Positions 40,161 to 49,250 are shown, numbered from the stretch's first letter. The stretch: 64,000 nt of DNA from Terriglobia bacterium (GCA_020073145.1 JAIQFS010000005.1:1-64000), one strand, 5' to 3'. Notes: a model not told the origin generated them from the letters alone. Numbers and translations: made by a program.

Positions 40161-42989
40161 CTATGGGGCGAAATAGCCGTTGACGTCGATGATCAAGTCG
40201 GTCGGGTTGCTGCCATACACATTGATGGCGCCGCTGGTTCCGGCCGGGACAATGGCGGCGTTGGCGGCCACGCGGCCGTCCAGGGCGTTCAAGGTGGAGA
40301 CCACGGGCTGCGACTGGCCGGCGGGCCAGGTGGAGAGGAAGGTGAAGGTTCCAGGCGGCACGACGGTCATATTGAGGGAATAGGCTTGCGCCAAGGCCGA
40401 CACGCCGCAGGAGCTGCTGGGAATCGGGAAGGAGCGGGTTACGCCGGCAACTAAACTGGGCCCGCCGAAGGAACCGACGGCGCCGCGGGTGTCGGCAATG
40501 CGGCAGGGAGTCGCGGTATAGAAGTAGAGGGCTCCCGCGCCTCCGGGCGGTCCGAAGTAACCGTTGATATCGATCAGAACATTGCTGGCGTCGGAGGTAT
40601 AGACGTTGATGGCGCCACCGGTCCCAGCGGGGACGATGGCGGCATTGGCGACAATCCGGCCATCGAGAGCGTTCAGGGTGGAGACCACGGGCTGGGCCTT
40701 GCCGGCCGGCCAGGTCGACAGGTACGTGAGCCTAGCGGGAGGCACCGCGGTCATGTTCAACGAATAGGCCTGGGCGGAAGCGGGAACGGCGCAGGGGCCC
40801 GACGGCACCGCGAAGCTGCGGGTCTGGCCGGCGCTGAGGGCAGGTCCGCCGAAGGATCCGGCCGCATTGCGAGTATCCACCACGCGGCACGGCGTGACCG
40901 GATAGAAGGCCAGGGCGTTGGCGTCGGCAGTAGCGAAGTAGCCGTTGACATCGATGATGACGTCGGTGTTGCTGCTGACGAAGACGCTGATGGAACCGGC
41001 CGTACCGGCGGGGACGATGGCGGCGTTGGCGGTAATGGCGCCATCCTGGGCGTTCAAGGTCGAGACGACGGGCAGGGTCTGGCCGGTGGGCCAGGTGGAA
41101 AGGTACCCGAGCGGGCCGGAGGGAACCACCGTGATGTTCAGAGAGTAGGCTTTTGCCGTGACGGGGATGCTGCAGCCGCTGGTCGGAATGGGGAAATCCC
41201 GGGTCTGGCCTCCGATCATGGAGGGCGCGCCGAAGACGCCAGGGGCGTTGCGGGTGTCGGCCACGCGGCAGGGCGTGACGGGATAGAAACCGAGGCCGCT
41301 GGTGGGCGGCGGGGGGCCGGAAGATACTGGCTGGTTGACGGTCACGGTGACGCCGGCAATCGTCAGATTGCCAATGCGCGAGAAATTGGTGGTGTTGGCG
41401 TCCACGGAGAAAGTGACGGTGCCGTTGGCGGAGCCGGAGGCGCCGGAGAGGACGTGAAGCCAGGAGGTCGTGGTCGTTGCGGTCCAGGGGCAACCGACGG
41501 GAGCGGTGACATTGACCGTCTCCTGAGCCGCCGAAGCGGATTCGGAGAACGTCTGAGTGGACAAGGTGTAGGTGCAGGAGCCGCCGGCGAGGGGCAAGAT
41601 GACGAGGCCGCCGCTATAGACCGCGGCGTCGGTGCCCTTGACGACGGCGATGGAAGCGGCAGCCGTGCCCAAGGCCGTGGCGATGTCCACGGTGAAGCGG
41701 AGCGGGAACAACCCGTTGACCTGCATATCCGGTGTGGTATCGACGTGGACGGTGCTGGGGCGGAGGGTCAATCCGGGGCCGAGGAGGAGGATCTGGTTGG
41801 CAGTGATGGTATTGTCGAGGCCGGTGCCCCAGAGCAGCAGATCGGTGGTGCCACTGGGACCGGAGGGCTTGGCCTGCGCGCCGCCATTGTAGGCATAGTC
41901 GCCGGCGCCGCCAGCAGAGCCGGTTCCCATAATTGCGACGTGCAATACGGGGGCCGTAGGATCGACGGAAATATTGGCCGTGGTGGTGCCGCCCGCGGTC
42001 ACCGAAAGGATGGATGGGGACGCGTTGCCGCCGGCGAAGGTGGTGCGGAAGCTGGTATTGGCGTTGCCGATATTGGGGACCCCGCTCAGATTCCCGGTCT
42101 GCACCGGGCCGTTGAGGGGCTGAGCGTACACCACGTAATTCCCCAGGGGTAGATCATCCAGGCGGTAGGCGCCGGTCTGCAAATTGGAAAGGCCGCCGAT
42201 GATGGTGCCTTGGGAGGAATTGACCGCTACGACGAGCGCCCCCACCACGGCTGCGCCGGTGGTGAAAGAAACGGTCCCGGTGATGGAACCCAACTGCGAG
42301 GCGGCTGCCGCGGGATAGGCATTGGTGGCGAAGGCAACGTCATCGGGGGAGAGTTTCTGATGGAGGATGCAATTGGCGGTGGGGAAACCCGTCTGGCAGG
42401 ACGGCTGCGACTGAAACATGGTGGCGCTGAGGACGGGGGAGTGGTTGGCGCCGAGAGAGTGTCCCATCTCATGAACCAGGACCGATTGCAGATCGGTGGT
42501 GTTGGGGGTTTGGTCGGTCGAGAAAATGTAGTTGGATCCTCCCGTGGGGTTAAAGAGGATATCGGAGTCGGTGATGACGCCGCTGCCGTTAAACGAATAG
42601 AGAGTCACTGCCAGAGCCGATCCCACCTGGCTGCGGTTCGCCGGGGTGTCTTGAATGGTGACGACATACTGGCCGTCATTGGGATTGTTGGTGGCGGTGG
42701 TGGGCTGGGGCGGAGCGAACGTGACCAAAGCCGTGCTGACGGCGGACCATTCCGCCGCGGCTGCGGTGACGGCCTGCATGGGATTGCTGGAAGCCGTGAT
42801 GACGGCAGTGCCTGACGAATTGGTTTCGCCGGCCATCATGCTGCCGTTGACCAGGACCTGGATCCCGGAGGAGTCGCTCCGGGTCAGGGGGGTTCCGGAA
42901 GAGGTGGCGTTTCGGATGAAGGCGCTGGCCGGAACCAAGGACAGCGCACCGATCGCGACAAAGAGGGAAAGACGCCGGTGTAGAGTCAC
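40161..42989 (-). CDS. secreted metzincin-type metalloprotease with BACON and triplicated C-terminal domain
   Basis: A 942-residue exported protein with a signal peptide (about 1-23). The protease domain (about 25-235) has the matrixin-like zinc motif HEMGHSLGANH at residues 173-183, complete with three His and the catalytic Glu. A carboxypeptidase-regulatory-like beta domain follows (about 237-350), then a region with IPT-like character, a BACON-type domain (about 467-555, with WTATTTTSWLHVLSG) and a proline linker. Three tandem copies of a roughly 120-residue domain close the protein, each opening with FYPVTPCRVADTRN-like sequence and ending IDVNGYFA. It would cleave or attach to extracellular substrate. 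It is 2 bases from the gene upstream. Confidence 0.85.
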   Translation of the reverse strand: MTLHRRLSLFVAIGALSLVPASAFIRNATSSGTPLTRSDSSGIQVLVNGSMMAGETNSSGTAVITASSNPMQAVTAAAAEWSAVSTALVTFAPPQPTTATNNPNDGQYVVTIQDTPANRSQVGSALAVTLYSFNGSGVITDSDILFNPTGGSNYIFSTDQTPNTTDLQSVLVHEMGHSLGANHSPVLSATMFQSQPSCQTGFPTANCILHQKLSPDDVAFATNAYPAAAASQLGSITGTVSFTTGAAVVGALVVAVNSSQGTIIGGLSNLQTGAYRLDDLPLGNYVVYAQPLNGPVQTGNLSGVPNIGNANTSFRTTFAGGNASPSILSVTAGGTTTANISVDPTAPVLHVAIMGTGSAGGAGDYAYNGGAQAKPSGPSGTTDLLLWGTGLDNTITANQILLLGPGLTLRPSTVHVDTTPDMQVNGLFPLRFTVDIATALGTAAASIAVVKGTDAAVYSGGLVILPLAGGSCTYTLSTQTFSESASAAQETVNVTAPVGCPWTATTTTSWLHVLSGASGSANGTVTFSVDANTTNFSRIGNLTIAGVTVTVNQPVSSGPPPPTSGLGFYPVTPCRVADTRNAPGVFGAPSMIGGQTRDFPIPTSGCSIPVTAKAYSLNITVVPSGPLGYLSTWPTGQTLPVVSTLNAQDGAITANAAIVPAGTAGSISVFVSSNTDVIIDVNGYFATADANALAFYPVTPCRVVDTRNAAGSFGGPALSAGQTRSFAVPSGPCAVPASAQAYSLNMTAVPPARLTYLSTWPAGKAQPVVSTLNALDGRIVANAAIVPAGTGGAINVYTSDASNVLIDINGYFGPPGGAGALYFYTATPCRIADTRGAVGSFGGPSLVAGVTRSFPIPSSSCGVSALAQAYSLNMTVVPPGTFTFLSTWPAGQSQPVVSTLNALDGRVAANAAIVPAGTSGAINVYGSNPTDLIIDVNGYFAP
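40165..41290 (-). repeat. three tandem copies of a ~375-base coding repeat
   Basis: Within the metzincin gene three copies begin (minus strand) near 41290, 40910 and 40533, about 378 bases apart. Long stretches are nearly the same at DNA level, for example the segments encoding STWPxGQxxPVVSTLNAxDG and ANAAIVPAGT. Each encodes one PCRVADTR-type domain with two conserved Cys. Such similarity allows copy-number change by recombination. Confidence 0.8.
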
Positions 42990-42991
42990 GG

Positions 42992-43558
42992 TTATTGTTC
43001 CTGAAAGGGATGGGCAACCGCGAGTTGCCGTACGCGATTCTTGAAATCCGAGAGGGTCAGGCCGTCCAGGGAGGTGAGAGCGGTCCCGGACGGGGCACGC
43101 CCAGCGCGTTCGGCGTAGACCGCAGTGGAAGCGCCGCCGCGCACGCGGCCTCCCGACTCGACCGCGAACTTACCCTGGGGGCCGCCCGCGGTTCTCCAGT
43201 ACCCATTGGGCACCTGGAACAGGAAGAGAATGTCGGATTCTCCGGGTGTATAGGAGATGGCGCCCGTATTCACCTGGGTGATGCCATCGAGGCTGCCACC
43301 GGGCTCGCTGACCGTCAGGGAGGCCGCGTTGGCACCACGGATCACGTCGCTGAGGTTGACCTGGTAATGAGTCCAGATGTATTGGTGATCCGAATCCCAG
43401 GCGGCCCAGGAGCGCACGACGGTTCCCTGAACGATCAGTTGGGAGCGCGCGGTCAACTCCTCGGCGGTGAAGCGCGGAAAAACGGCCGCGGGGAGGAAAC
43501 CGGATAATCCGAGGACGAGCCCGACGATGCGGGCAGATGAACCGGTACGGAGAAACAT
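42992..43558 (-). CDS. exported protein of unknown function
   Basis: A 188-residue protein with a signal peptide (about 1-24, GLVLGLSGFLPAAVF). The mature part resembles an OB-like or beta-sandwich domain: LTARSQLIVQGTVVRSWAAW, IWTHYQVNLSDVIRG, then SLTVSEPGG and DILFLFQVPNGYWR. Proteins of this shape often accompany extracellular matrixin-type proteases in environmental bacteria. The metzincin gene starts 2 bases after its stop, so the two form an operon, and a joint secretion or chaperone role is inferred. I do not recognise the family by name. Confidence 0.7.
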   Translation of the reverse strand: MFLRTGSSARIVGLVLGLSGFLPAAVFPRFTAEELTARSQLIVQGTVVRSWAAWDSDHQYIWTHYQVNLSDVIRGANAASLTVSEPGGSLDGITQVNTGAISYTPGESDILFLFQVPNGYWRTAGGPQGKFAVESGGRVRGGASTAVYAERAGRAPSGTALTSLDGLTLSDFKNRVRQLAVAHPFQEQ

Positions 43559-43636
43559 GGCGGCGCCTCTCAGAACACAGGATGATGATGTAGGAGTTCC
43601 AGCTTACCGCAGGGTGGCTGCGAACTCCAGTCAACC

Positions 43637-43997
43637 TTAGGTTAACAAGGAAGGTCCGGAGAGGGGCAGGCGGCGGCTTATGGTTTGGCCAGCAGGAGCG
43701 TCGGATGCTTTCGACGGCGGATTTGGCCAATAACCCCCCCGGTCCGTCAGAAGCAACGTGAGGACGCGACCTTTGGCGTCACGGACCTCAATGACGGGCG
43801 ATCCATGGGTCTCGATTCCGAAGACGGCGCGAGCCGTGCCGGTTTCATCGACCAGGACGAACTTCTGGGCGCGGATCTCTGACGGCGCCAAGGTCTGGGC
43901 GTGGACCGGCGCAGGGCCTAGATAGCGGGAAGCGAGACCGCCGAGGAAACCAGCGGCCAAGGCCAGCGTGATGACGAACCTCGAGTTCGGGGGGCAT
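43637..43997 (-). CDS. small exported protein, frame interrupted at a poly-C tract
   Basis: The mature frame is open from about 44010 down to the stop at 43637 and encodes a signal peptide (ITLALAAGFLGGLASRYLG) followed by a beta-rich domain (IRAQKFVLVDETGTARAVFG, SPVIEVRDAKGRVLTLLL). It has no ordinary start in that frame except TTG 43960, which would cut the signal peptide. An ATG at 43997 lies one frame off and is followed by six C (43994-43989 on the minus strand); with one C fewer it would read MPPNSRFVITLAL and join the frame exactly. It is 15 bases past the preceding stop. Slippage, a sequencing error or a true frameshift are the options. Confidence 0.5.
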
Positions 43998-44011
43998 TGG
44001 CCAGAGCTTCC

Positions 44012-45400
44012 TCAGCGCAGGTTGGTGCCGAAGACCGGCGTGCCGCCGGTGCGAACAATCTCGCTCCACTGGTCGAGCTGCCGGCCGCCCATTTTCCAGA
44101 AACTGCGGCATAGCTGGAAGTAGTCGAGCACGGCATCGCGCTGGCCCTGGCGCAGAAGCTCAAGCGCCAGCGCCATGTTCGGTCCGAAGGAGTTGAGCTG
44201 TGGCGATCCGGTAGTCCGGCCGGCTTCGAGAAGCTGCTCCCGGGCCTTGGCCGCATCGCCTTCCCCGGCGGCGAGCAAACCCAGATACATGTGGCCGTCG
44301 TGAATCGCATTGCCATAATTCCAATCGTTGGGATAGCGCGCGGCCGCGCGCAGCATCTCTTGCGCGTAGGCCTCGGTTTGGCCGGCGTCGCCTGCCCTCC
44401 AGGCAGCCTGAGCCAGATCGCCCAAACGATAGAAGCGTTGCCGGGGGCCGGAGCCGGCGGCGGGTGGGTTGGCGGCGGCCGGCATGTGGAGGCTTGCGGT
44501 CGCGGCACGGGAACGCTCTTGGAGGGAAGAGTTCATGACCTCGCCGAAGGGCGCGGCCTGGAAATCGGCGGGGATCTGAAACACCGAATCGTCAATCGCG
44601 GCTGTGGAGAGATCGGTTACTTCGGATCGCATCCGCATGAAGGGCGAGGCGGCCTCGGTCGAGTCTTGCAGCGACGGCGCGAGAGCGGCCAGGGAGGGCA
44701 AGTACATCTCCATATCCATCCGAAGCATCAGCGATGGATCGTTCGCCAGCTCTTCTGCCAGAGAGGTCGCGGCATTGCCCGGGGCCAGCTCTTTCACGAC
44801 GTCGACCGGGTTCATAAAGTAGGTTTGCCAGCGCTGGAACCCGCTGAGCTCGCGGACGGCGGGAATCCGCAGGACCGCTTCGGGCCGGGCGGTCCAGATC
44901 CGGATCACCAGTCGCAGGGAGAGGCTGGATTGCGGCAATCCCGGGGGCATGGGCGTCTCGATCGCGGTGGTGATCTCACGCTCGGCGGCGGGGACGCCCT
45001 GAATCGTCTCGGTACGGCCCGTCATGGGAGACTCGAGGTGGCTCGTCTTCGGCCCGTTGGGTCCGGAGTCCAGCCGGGGAACGGCGCCGGCGGTCCGCGC
45101 GGCATACTGAGCGGCGGGGATGGTGGCATATTTCCGGCTGGCGGCATCGATCACGGTGATTTCCTGGCGCGCGAAATCCATCAGGGTCGTGGTGTTCTGG
45201 TCCGTGAGGGCGCCGTGGTTGCCTTTCATGCGGATGGTGTGCGACATGTCCGGCAGGGTGATGGACGAGGCCGCAGCCATGGGCGGCGCCGCAGTTTTGA
45301 ACGTGGTGAGGTAACGGATGGTGACGTCGGCGCGGACGGACGGCGCGGTGAAGGCCATCACCAAGGCGGCAGCAACGATCAAGAAATTCTTGTTCGACAT
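44012..45400 (-). CDS. exported DUF4412-like protein with TPR-like C-terminus
   Basis: A 462-residue protein from the ATG at 45400, which has AGGAGA at proper distance; an upstream ATG at 45418 overlaps the previous stop. A signal peptide covers residues 1-25. Residues about 26-290 form a beta-rich domain with alternating strands (VTIRYLTTFKT, SHTIRMKGNH, EITVIDAASRKYATIP), as in DUF4412-type periplasmic proteins. Residues 325-450 contain helical repeats of TPR type (GDLAQAAWRAGDAGQTEAYAQ-like). It follows the BlaR1-like gene directly and is probably under BlaI control. Function unknown. Confidence 0.65.
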   Translation of the reverse strand: MSNKNFLIVAAALVMAFTAPSVRADVTIRYLTTFKTAAPPMAAASSITLPDMSHTIRMKGNHGALTDQNTTTLMDFARQEITVIDAASRKYATIPAAQYAARTAGAVPRLDSGPNGPKTSHLESPMTGRTETIQGVPAAEREITTAIETPMPPGLPQSSLSLRLVIRIWTARPEAVLRIPAVRELSGFQRWQTYFMNPVDVVKELAPGNAATSLAEELANDPSLMLRMDMEMYLPSLAALAPSLQDSTEAASPFMRMRSEVTDLSTAAIDDSVFQIPADFQAAPFGEVMNSSLQERSRAATASLHMPAAANPPAAGSGPRQRFYRLGDLAQAAWRAGDAGQTEAYAQEMLRAAARYPNDWNYGNAIHDGHMYLGLLAAGEGDAAKAREQLLEAGRTTGSPQLNSFGPNMALALELLRQGQRDAVLDYFQLCRSFWKMGGRQLDQWSEIVRTGGTPVFGTNLR

Positions 45401-45414
45401 GGGCAATCTCCTGT

Positions 45415-47601
45415 TCACTGGGCGTTTCCGGCACGAGGCAGGAACCGCACATTCACAAAAATCTGGCGTTGGGTTCCCAAAGCGGGGAGGGGATTCGACC
45501 GAACAGCTTCCAGAGCGGGCGCGGCGAGCGACGGATCGGCGGCGGCCAAGACTTCCTGTTCGAGAATGTGCCCATCGACGCCCACCTCGGCCTCCACCAT
45601 CACGGGTTGGATGGCACCGGAGGACGACGGCGACGGCAGGTTGAGTGGAAATCGCTCCGGTCCCCCAAGGACGGTGGCGGGCGCCATGCCGGCGGTTGGC
45701 TGAAACAGGCTGGGGTCGACGCTGCCAGCCTCGGCGACGGTGATTTGGGCATCGAGCACGCCGGAGGCGCCGGTATAGATGGTCAGGCGGTCAGGAATCG
45801 TCCGTCCATGGAGCTGGACGTTCCGGCTGTAGCCGAAGACCGCAAACACTCCGGGCGCGTTGGAGAGGATCTGGAGCAGGCCGGAAGCGTTATCGACACA
45901 GTATTCGGTTTCTTCCCAAAGGCGGGAGCGTTCAGCTGCGCGGGCGTCGGTGACGCGAGACTGCAGCAGGCAAGTAGCCGGCTGGCCGTTCCAGAGAATG
46001 GAGGCGATCCGAATGATGTCTTGATTATTCTGACCGACAGGCCCGAAGAGGGCGTTGCGCACCATGTGGACGGCCATGGGGGTGGCTCCGTGGAGATCCG
46101 AGTAGGTGGCTCCCGCGGTGCGGAGCTGCGTTTGCGAATAGCCGCCGAGCGCGGCCGTCCACAGCCAACTGTTCGGAGAGAGCCAGGTCTCGGTCAGGGT
46201 GCCGGAGCCGGAATATCCGGAGGTCCCGCTGGTCACGAACGAGACGTCCAGCCGATAGGGCGGGCCGCCGGCGCGGTGCATGGCGCTATTGAAGCGGGCG
46301 CGTGCGAGCAGAGCCAGCGCGGCAGCGCGGTCCTGCGGGGTGGCGGCGACCTGGGGCGGAACCACTGCGGGTTCATGGGAATCCGGAGGAACGGGCGCCT
46401 CGTTCTCAAAGCGGGGGAAGACGACGTCCGGGCGCGGCTGAGCCCTCGGAGTTTCAGGAGTCTGCGTCACCCGCGTCTCGGCGGGTTGCGGCGGACCGGC
46501 CGGCGCCGATGACGCGGCGGCGGCGGCCACGTCCTGTCGCGCCGGTTGGACGAGCGGGCTTCCGATGAGGGGGAACGCAAGAACCGACCACCACCCGGCC
46601 GTAGCCAGCGCGGCGGTGATCGCCAGGTACGAAGTGCACAGACGGATTCGCGACATGGAAACCTCATGGAGCAGCAAATGCAGTCGCTGGGTCAAATGAC
46701 GGCGCCGCAGGAACAGGGGAGCGGCGGCGGGAGCGAGATCGGCCACAGGACGTTCGCGGGCAATGGCGAGCAGGGCCTCGAGATAGGGCTCGGGCGCGGC
46801 GGTGAGCCGGATGGTCTCGGCGTCGACCACTTGTTCGCGGGCCAGACGGGTCTGGGCCAGCAGAAACCAGACGGCGGGATTGAACCACAGCAGGCAACCG
46901 GCGGTTTCTTCCAGGAGAGTGACGAGCCAATCCTGGCGGCGGACGTGGAGCAGCTCGTGGCAGACGATGCCGCACTGGGCTTCTTCGTCGAGAGCCAGAA
47001 AGGACTCCGGGAGCAGGACAACGGGAGCCAGCCAGCCCAGCATGACCGGGCCGGGGCTGCCGGAGGAGATGCAGAACACGGCCTGGGCGTGGGTGATGGA
47101 GCAGGCGGCCTCGACGGACGGCGGGAGCGGATAGAGCGGCGTGGCCGCGATGCGGTGTTTGCGGGTCTCCCACAGACCGGCCAGCAGCCATAAGAACCGG
47201 AGGGCTGCGCCGGCGCCGAGAATCGCGAGCAGGAGGGAACGGATATGGGTCTGGGTCCAGGTGGAGATGCGGGTTGCGAAGGGGGCTGGCGGGGCAACGG
47301 CGCTGGCGCGGGACTCGGGCGCATCGATCGGCGGACGGGCCTGGGGCGTGGGAGGCGCGACCGGTAAGCCGGAGCGGGTGTCCGGGGATGCCGACGCCGG
47401 CTGGGGAAGGAACACGACGGGATGGCTCCAGGGTTCGAGAACCGGGAGCAGCAAGGCCAGCACCAGCACGACGTGGCAGTAGGCCAACTGCGTTCGCGGA
47501 TGGCGCAGGCGGAACAGAGCGGGCAGGAGCGCTGCGGCGGCGGTCAGCAGGATGGTCTGCTGCAGCCAGGGAACCAGGTTGGAGAGCGCGGCGTCAAGCA
47601 T
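45415..47601 (-). CDS. BlaR1-type M56 membrane metalloprotease with a TonB-like C-terminal domain
   Basis: A 728-residue integral membrane sensor-protease. Four membrane helices are spread over the first 350 residues (about 12-32, 38-56, 120-143, 328-348). The zinc motif HELLH is at residues 215-219 in GIVCHELLHVRRQDWL on the cytoplasmic loop, as in BlaR1/MecR1. The periplasmic part is not a penicillin-binding domain; it has a beta-rich region of unknown kind and ends in a domain resembling a TonB C-terminus (VMVEAEVGVDGHILEQEVL, then PALEAVRSNPL). Activation should cleave the BlaI repressor encoded just upstream. The genes overlap by 8 bases. Confidence 0.85.
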   Translation of the reverse strand: MLDAALSNLVPWLQQTILLTAAAALLPALFRLRHPRTQLAYCHVVLVLALLLPVLEPWSHPVVFLPQPASASPDTRSGLPVAPPTPQARPPIDAPESRASAVAPPAPFATRISTWTQTHIRSLLLAILGAGAALRFLWLLAGLWETRKHRIAATPLYPLPPSVEAACSITHAQAVFCISSGSPGPVMLGWLAPVVLLPESFLALDEEAQCGIVCHELLHVRRQDWLVTLLEETAGCLLWFNPAVWFLLAQTRLAREQVVDAETIRLTAAPEPYLEALLAIARERPVADLAPAAAPLFLRRRHLTQRLHLLLHEVSMSRIRLCTSYLAITAALATAGWWSVLAFPLIGSPLVQPARQDVAAAAASSAPAGPPQPAETRVTQTPETPRAQPRPDVVFPRFENEAPVPPDSHEPAVVPPQVAATPQDRAAALALLARARFNSAMHRAGGPPYRLDVSFVTSGTSGYSGSGTLTETWLSPNSWLWTAALGGYSQTQLRTAGATYSDLHGATPMAVHMVRNALFGPVGQNNQDIIRIASILWNGQPATCLLQSRVTDARAAERSRLWEETEYCVDNASGLLQILSNAPGVFAVFGYSRNVQLHGRTIPDRLTIYTGASGVLDAQITVAEAGSVDPSLFQPTAGMAPATVLGGPERFPLNLPSPSSSGAIQPVMVEAEVGVDGHILEQEVLAAADPSLAAPALEAVRSNPLPALGTQRQIFVNVRFLPRAGNAQ

Positions 47602-47983
47602 GGGGTTTCTTGCGCCTCTCGCGAACCAGCTTTTCGATCTCGGCCAGTTCCTTGGCGTTGATTTCGCGGTTCTCCACCATGTGCACCAGCAGGGGCGTGA
47701 ACGACCCGTTGAACACGCGGCCGACGAATTCGCGGACCATGCCGTTGAGCACCTGGGATTCCGGCTGCACCGGAGTGTAGACGTAGGCGCGCTCGCCGGC
47801 CGTCTTCTTCAGATGGCCTTTGTGCTCCAGGATGCCCATCATGGTGAGCACGGTGGTGTAAGCGATTTTGCGCTGCTCGGCGAGGTCGCGATAGACCTCG
47901 CGAACGGTGGCCTGGCCGCGCCGCCAGATGACTTTGAGGATTTCGAGTTCCAGGTCGGTCGGGACGGATTTGACGGGTCTCAT
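47594..47983 (-). CDS. BlaI/MecI-family transcriptional repressor
   Basis: A 129-residue winged-helix repressor. The N-terminal DNA-binding part reads PTDLELEILKVIWRRGQATVREV, then KIAYTTVLTMMGILEHKGHLKK, and the C-terminal dimerisation helices contain the protease-sensitive region of the family (VREFVGRVFNGSFTPLLVHM). It should bind the palindrome just upstream of its own start and be cleaved by the M56 protease encoded next to it. Length matches the family. The start ATG at 47983 is 5 bases from the palindrome. Confidence 0.92.
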   Translation of the reverse strand: MRPVKSVPTDLELEILKVIWRRGQATVREVYRDLAEQRKIAYTTVLTMMGILEHKGHLKKTAGERAYVYTPVQPESQVLNGMVREFVGRVFNGSFTPLLVHMVENREINAKELAEIEKLVRERRKKPHA

Positions 47984-47987
47984 AATC

Positions 47988-48025
47988 TGACTAATAACTT
48001 AGTCAATAGTGAGGCAGGTTGTCAA
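47988..48025 (-). promoter_or_regulatory. BlaI operator and promoter
   Basis: The inverted repeat TGACTAA-TAAC-TTAGTCA occupies 47988-48005, immediately upstream of the BlaI start. On the minus strand TTGACA (48025-48020) lies at -35 distance from TAAGTT within the palindrome (about 18 bases between them), so a bound repressor would block the promoter. BlaI operators are palindromes of this size, although the known staphylococcal sequence differs. Confidence 0.65.
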
Positions 48026-48169
48026 GAGGAATTTTGGGGGGATGTCTGGAGCGATGGAGCGGAGTCGAAGGGCGGCGTCACCTTTCAGCGGCTCTGACCA
48101 GCGCGGATGGGCTGGCAGCCGGTTGGGCAGGTGGGGAACCGGCCCTACGCGCTACACTGTAGATTCGCT

Positions 48170-48340
48170 ATGGGCGTGAGCAAGGAACTGTTGGAAATTC
48201 TGGTGTGTCCGGTGGATAAGGCGACGGTGGAGATGAAGTCTGATGGAAGCGGCTTGAAGTGCGTGCAGTGCCACCGCGTGTATCCGATCCGCGACGACAT
48301 ACCCGTGATGCTGATCGACGAGGCGAAAATCGAGGAATAG
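48170..48340 (+). CDS. Trm112 family zinc-ribbon-like protein (YcaR-like)
   Basis: A 56-residue protein from the ATG at 48170. It has the family features: LLEILVCPVDKATVEM at the start and LKCVQCHRVYPIRDDIPVMLIDEAK at the end, with Cys residues in CPVDK and CVQC that could bind zinc. Bacterial members are often encoded next to lipid A or LPS genes and are thought to be small partner or stabilising proteins. It lies 7 bases upstream of the glycosyltransferase gene and opens the housekeeping run. Confidence 0.88.
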   Translation: MGVSKELLEILVCPVDKATVEMKSDGSGLKCVQCHRVYPIRDDIPVMLIDEAKIEE

Positions 48341-48347
48341 GAGCGGC

Positions 48348-49250
48348 GTGGGAAGCGTCCTCGAAGCGTTGCCGCGCGGCGGCCGCGTGGCCGTCATCCG
48401 GCTGCGATCGCTGGGCGATTGCGTCCTCACCACACCCGCGCTTACCATTCTTCGGCGGTTCCGGCCGGATCTATACCTTTCCGTGGTGGTGGAGCGCCGT
48501 TGGCGGGCAATCTTCGAAGGCAACACCGATATCGACGAGATTCTGCCTCCGGAGCTGGGCGCGCTGCGGCGTTTTCGGCCGGACTTGTGCCTCAACTTTC
48601 ATGGCGGCACGCGCAGTGCGTGGATGACGGCGCTGTCGGGAGCGCGCCACCGGGTTGGGTTCGGACATTTTCGCGGGCAGGCTGGGTATAACGTGCGCAT
48701 CCCGCGTGCGCAGGAGATTCTGGGGGTCGAGCGGACAGTCCACACAGCCGAGCACCTGGCCTCCGCCATCTTCTACCTGGGGGCGCCGGTGGGAGAGATT
48801 CCGCGGGCGCGGCTCACGGCGGCGGAAAAGCGGCCGGCATCGGCGGTGATCCACGCGGTGGCGGCCACGCCGGCGAAGACCTGGAGCGCCGAGGGATTTC
48901 TAGAAGTGGCGCGGCGGCTGCGGGAGTCGCACGGCGAGGTGGTATTCATCGGCGGGCCGGGCGACGATCTGGCGCCGTTCCGGGAATTCACCACGGTGGC
49001 TGGGGCGCCGCTCGGGGAAATCAAAAGCCGACTGGCGACGGCCACGTTGTTTGTGGGCAACGACTCGGGGCCGGCCCACATGGCGGCGGCCTTCGGGGTT
49101 CCGTCGGTGGTGATCTTCGGAGCGTCGGACCCGGCGATCTGGGGGCCGTGGCGGACGCCTTCGGAAGTGGTGACGGCGCCCGGCGGCATCGGGGCGGTTC
49201 GGGTGGAGCAGGTGCTGGCAGCGCTGACGCGATTGCGGGTGGCCGCATGA
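48348..49250 (+). CDS. glycosyltransferase family 9 (LPS heptosyltransferase-like)
   Basis: A 300-residue GT9 enzyme from a GTG at 48348. It transfers ADP-activated heptose, or a related sugar, to the LPS core on the cytoplasmic side of the inner membrane. Motifs are VIRLRSLGDCVLTTPAL at the N-terminus and the donor-binding FVGNDSGPAHMAAAFGVPSV with FGASDPAIWGP near the C-terminus. It is shorter than E. coli WaaC/WaaF by about 20-40 residues. Its stop overlaps the start of the MsbA-like transporter (ATGA), tying LPS synthesis to export. Confidence 0.9.
   Translation: MGSVLEALPRGGRVAVIRLRSLGDCVLTTPALTILRRFRPDLYLSVVVERRWRAIFEGNTDIDEILPPELGALRRFRPDLCLNFHGGTRSAWMTALSGARHRVGFGHFRGQAGYNVRIPRAQEILGVERTVHTAEHLASAIFYLGAPVGEIPRARLTAAEKRPASAVIHAVAATPAKTWSAEGFLEVARRLRESHGEVVFIGGPGDDLAPFREFTTVAGAPLGEIKSRLATATLFVGNDSGPAHMAAAFGVPSVVIFGASDPAIWGPWRTPSEVVTAPGGIGAVRVEQVLAALTRLRVAA

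Noticed and set aside
40165-41290. Regularly spaced repeats considered as a CRISPR array
   Set aside because: The units are about 378 bases long, coding, and continuous with the metzincin frame; there are no short repeats with unique spacers.
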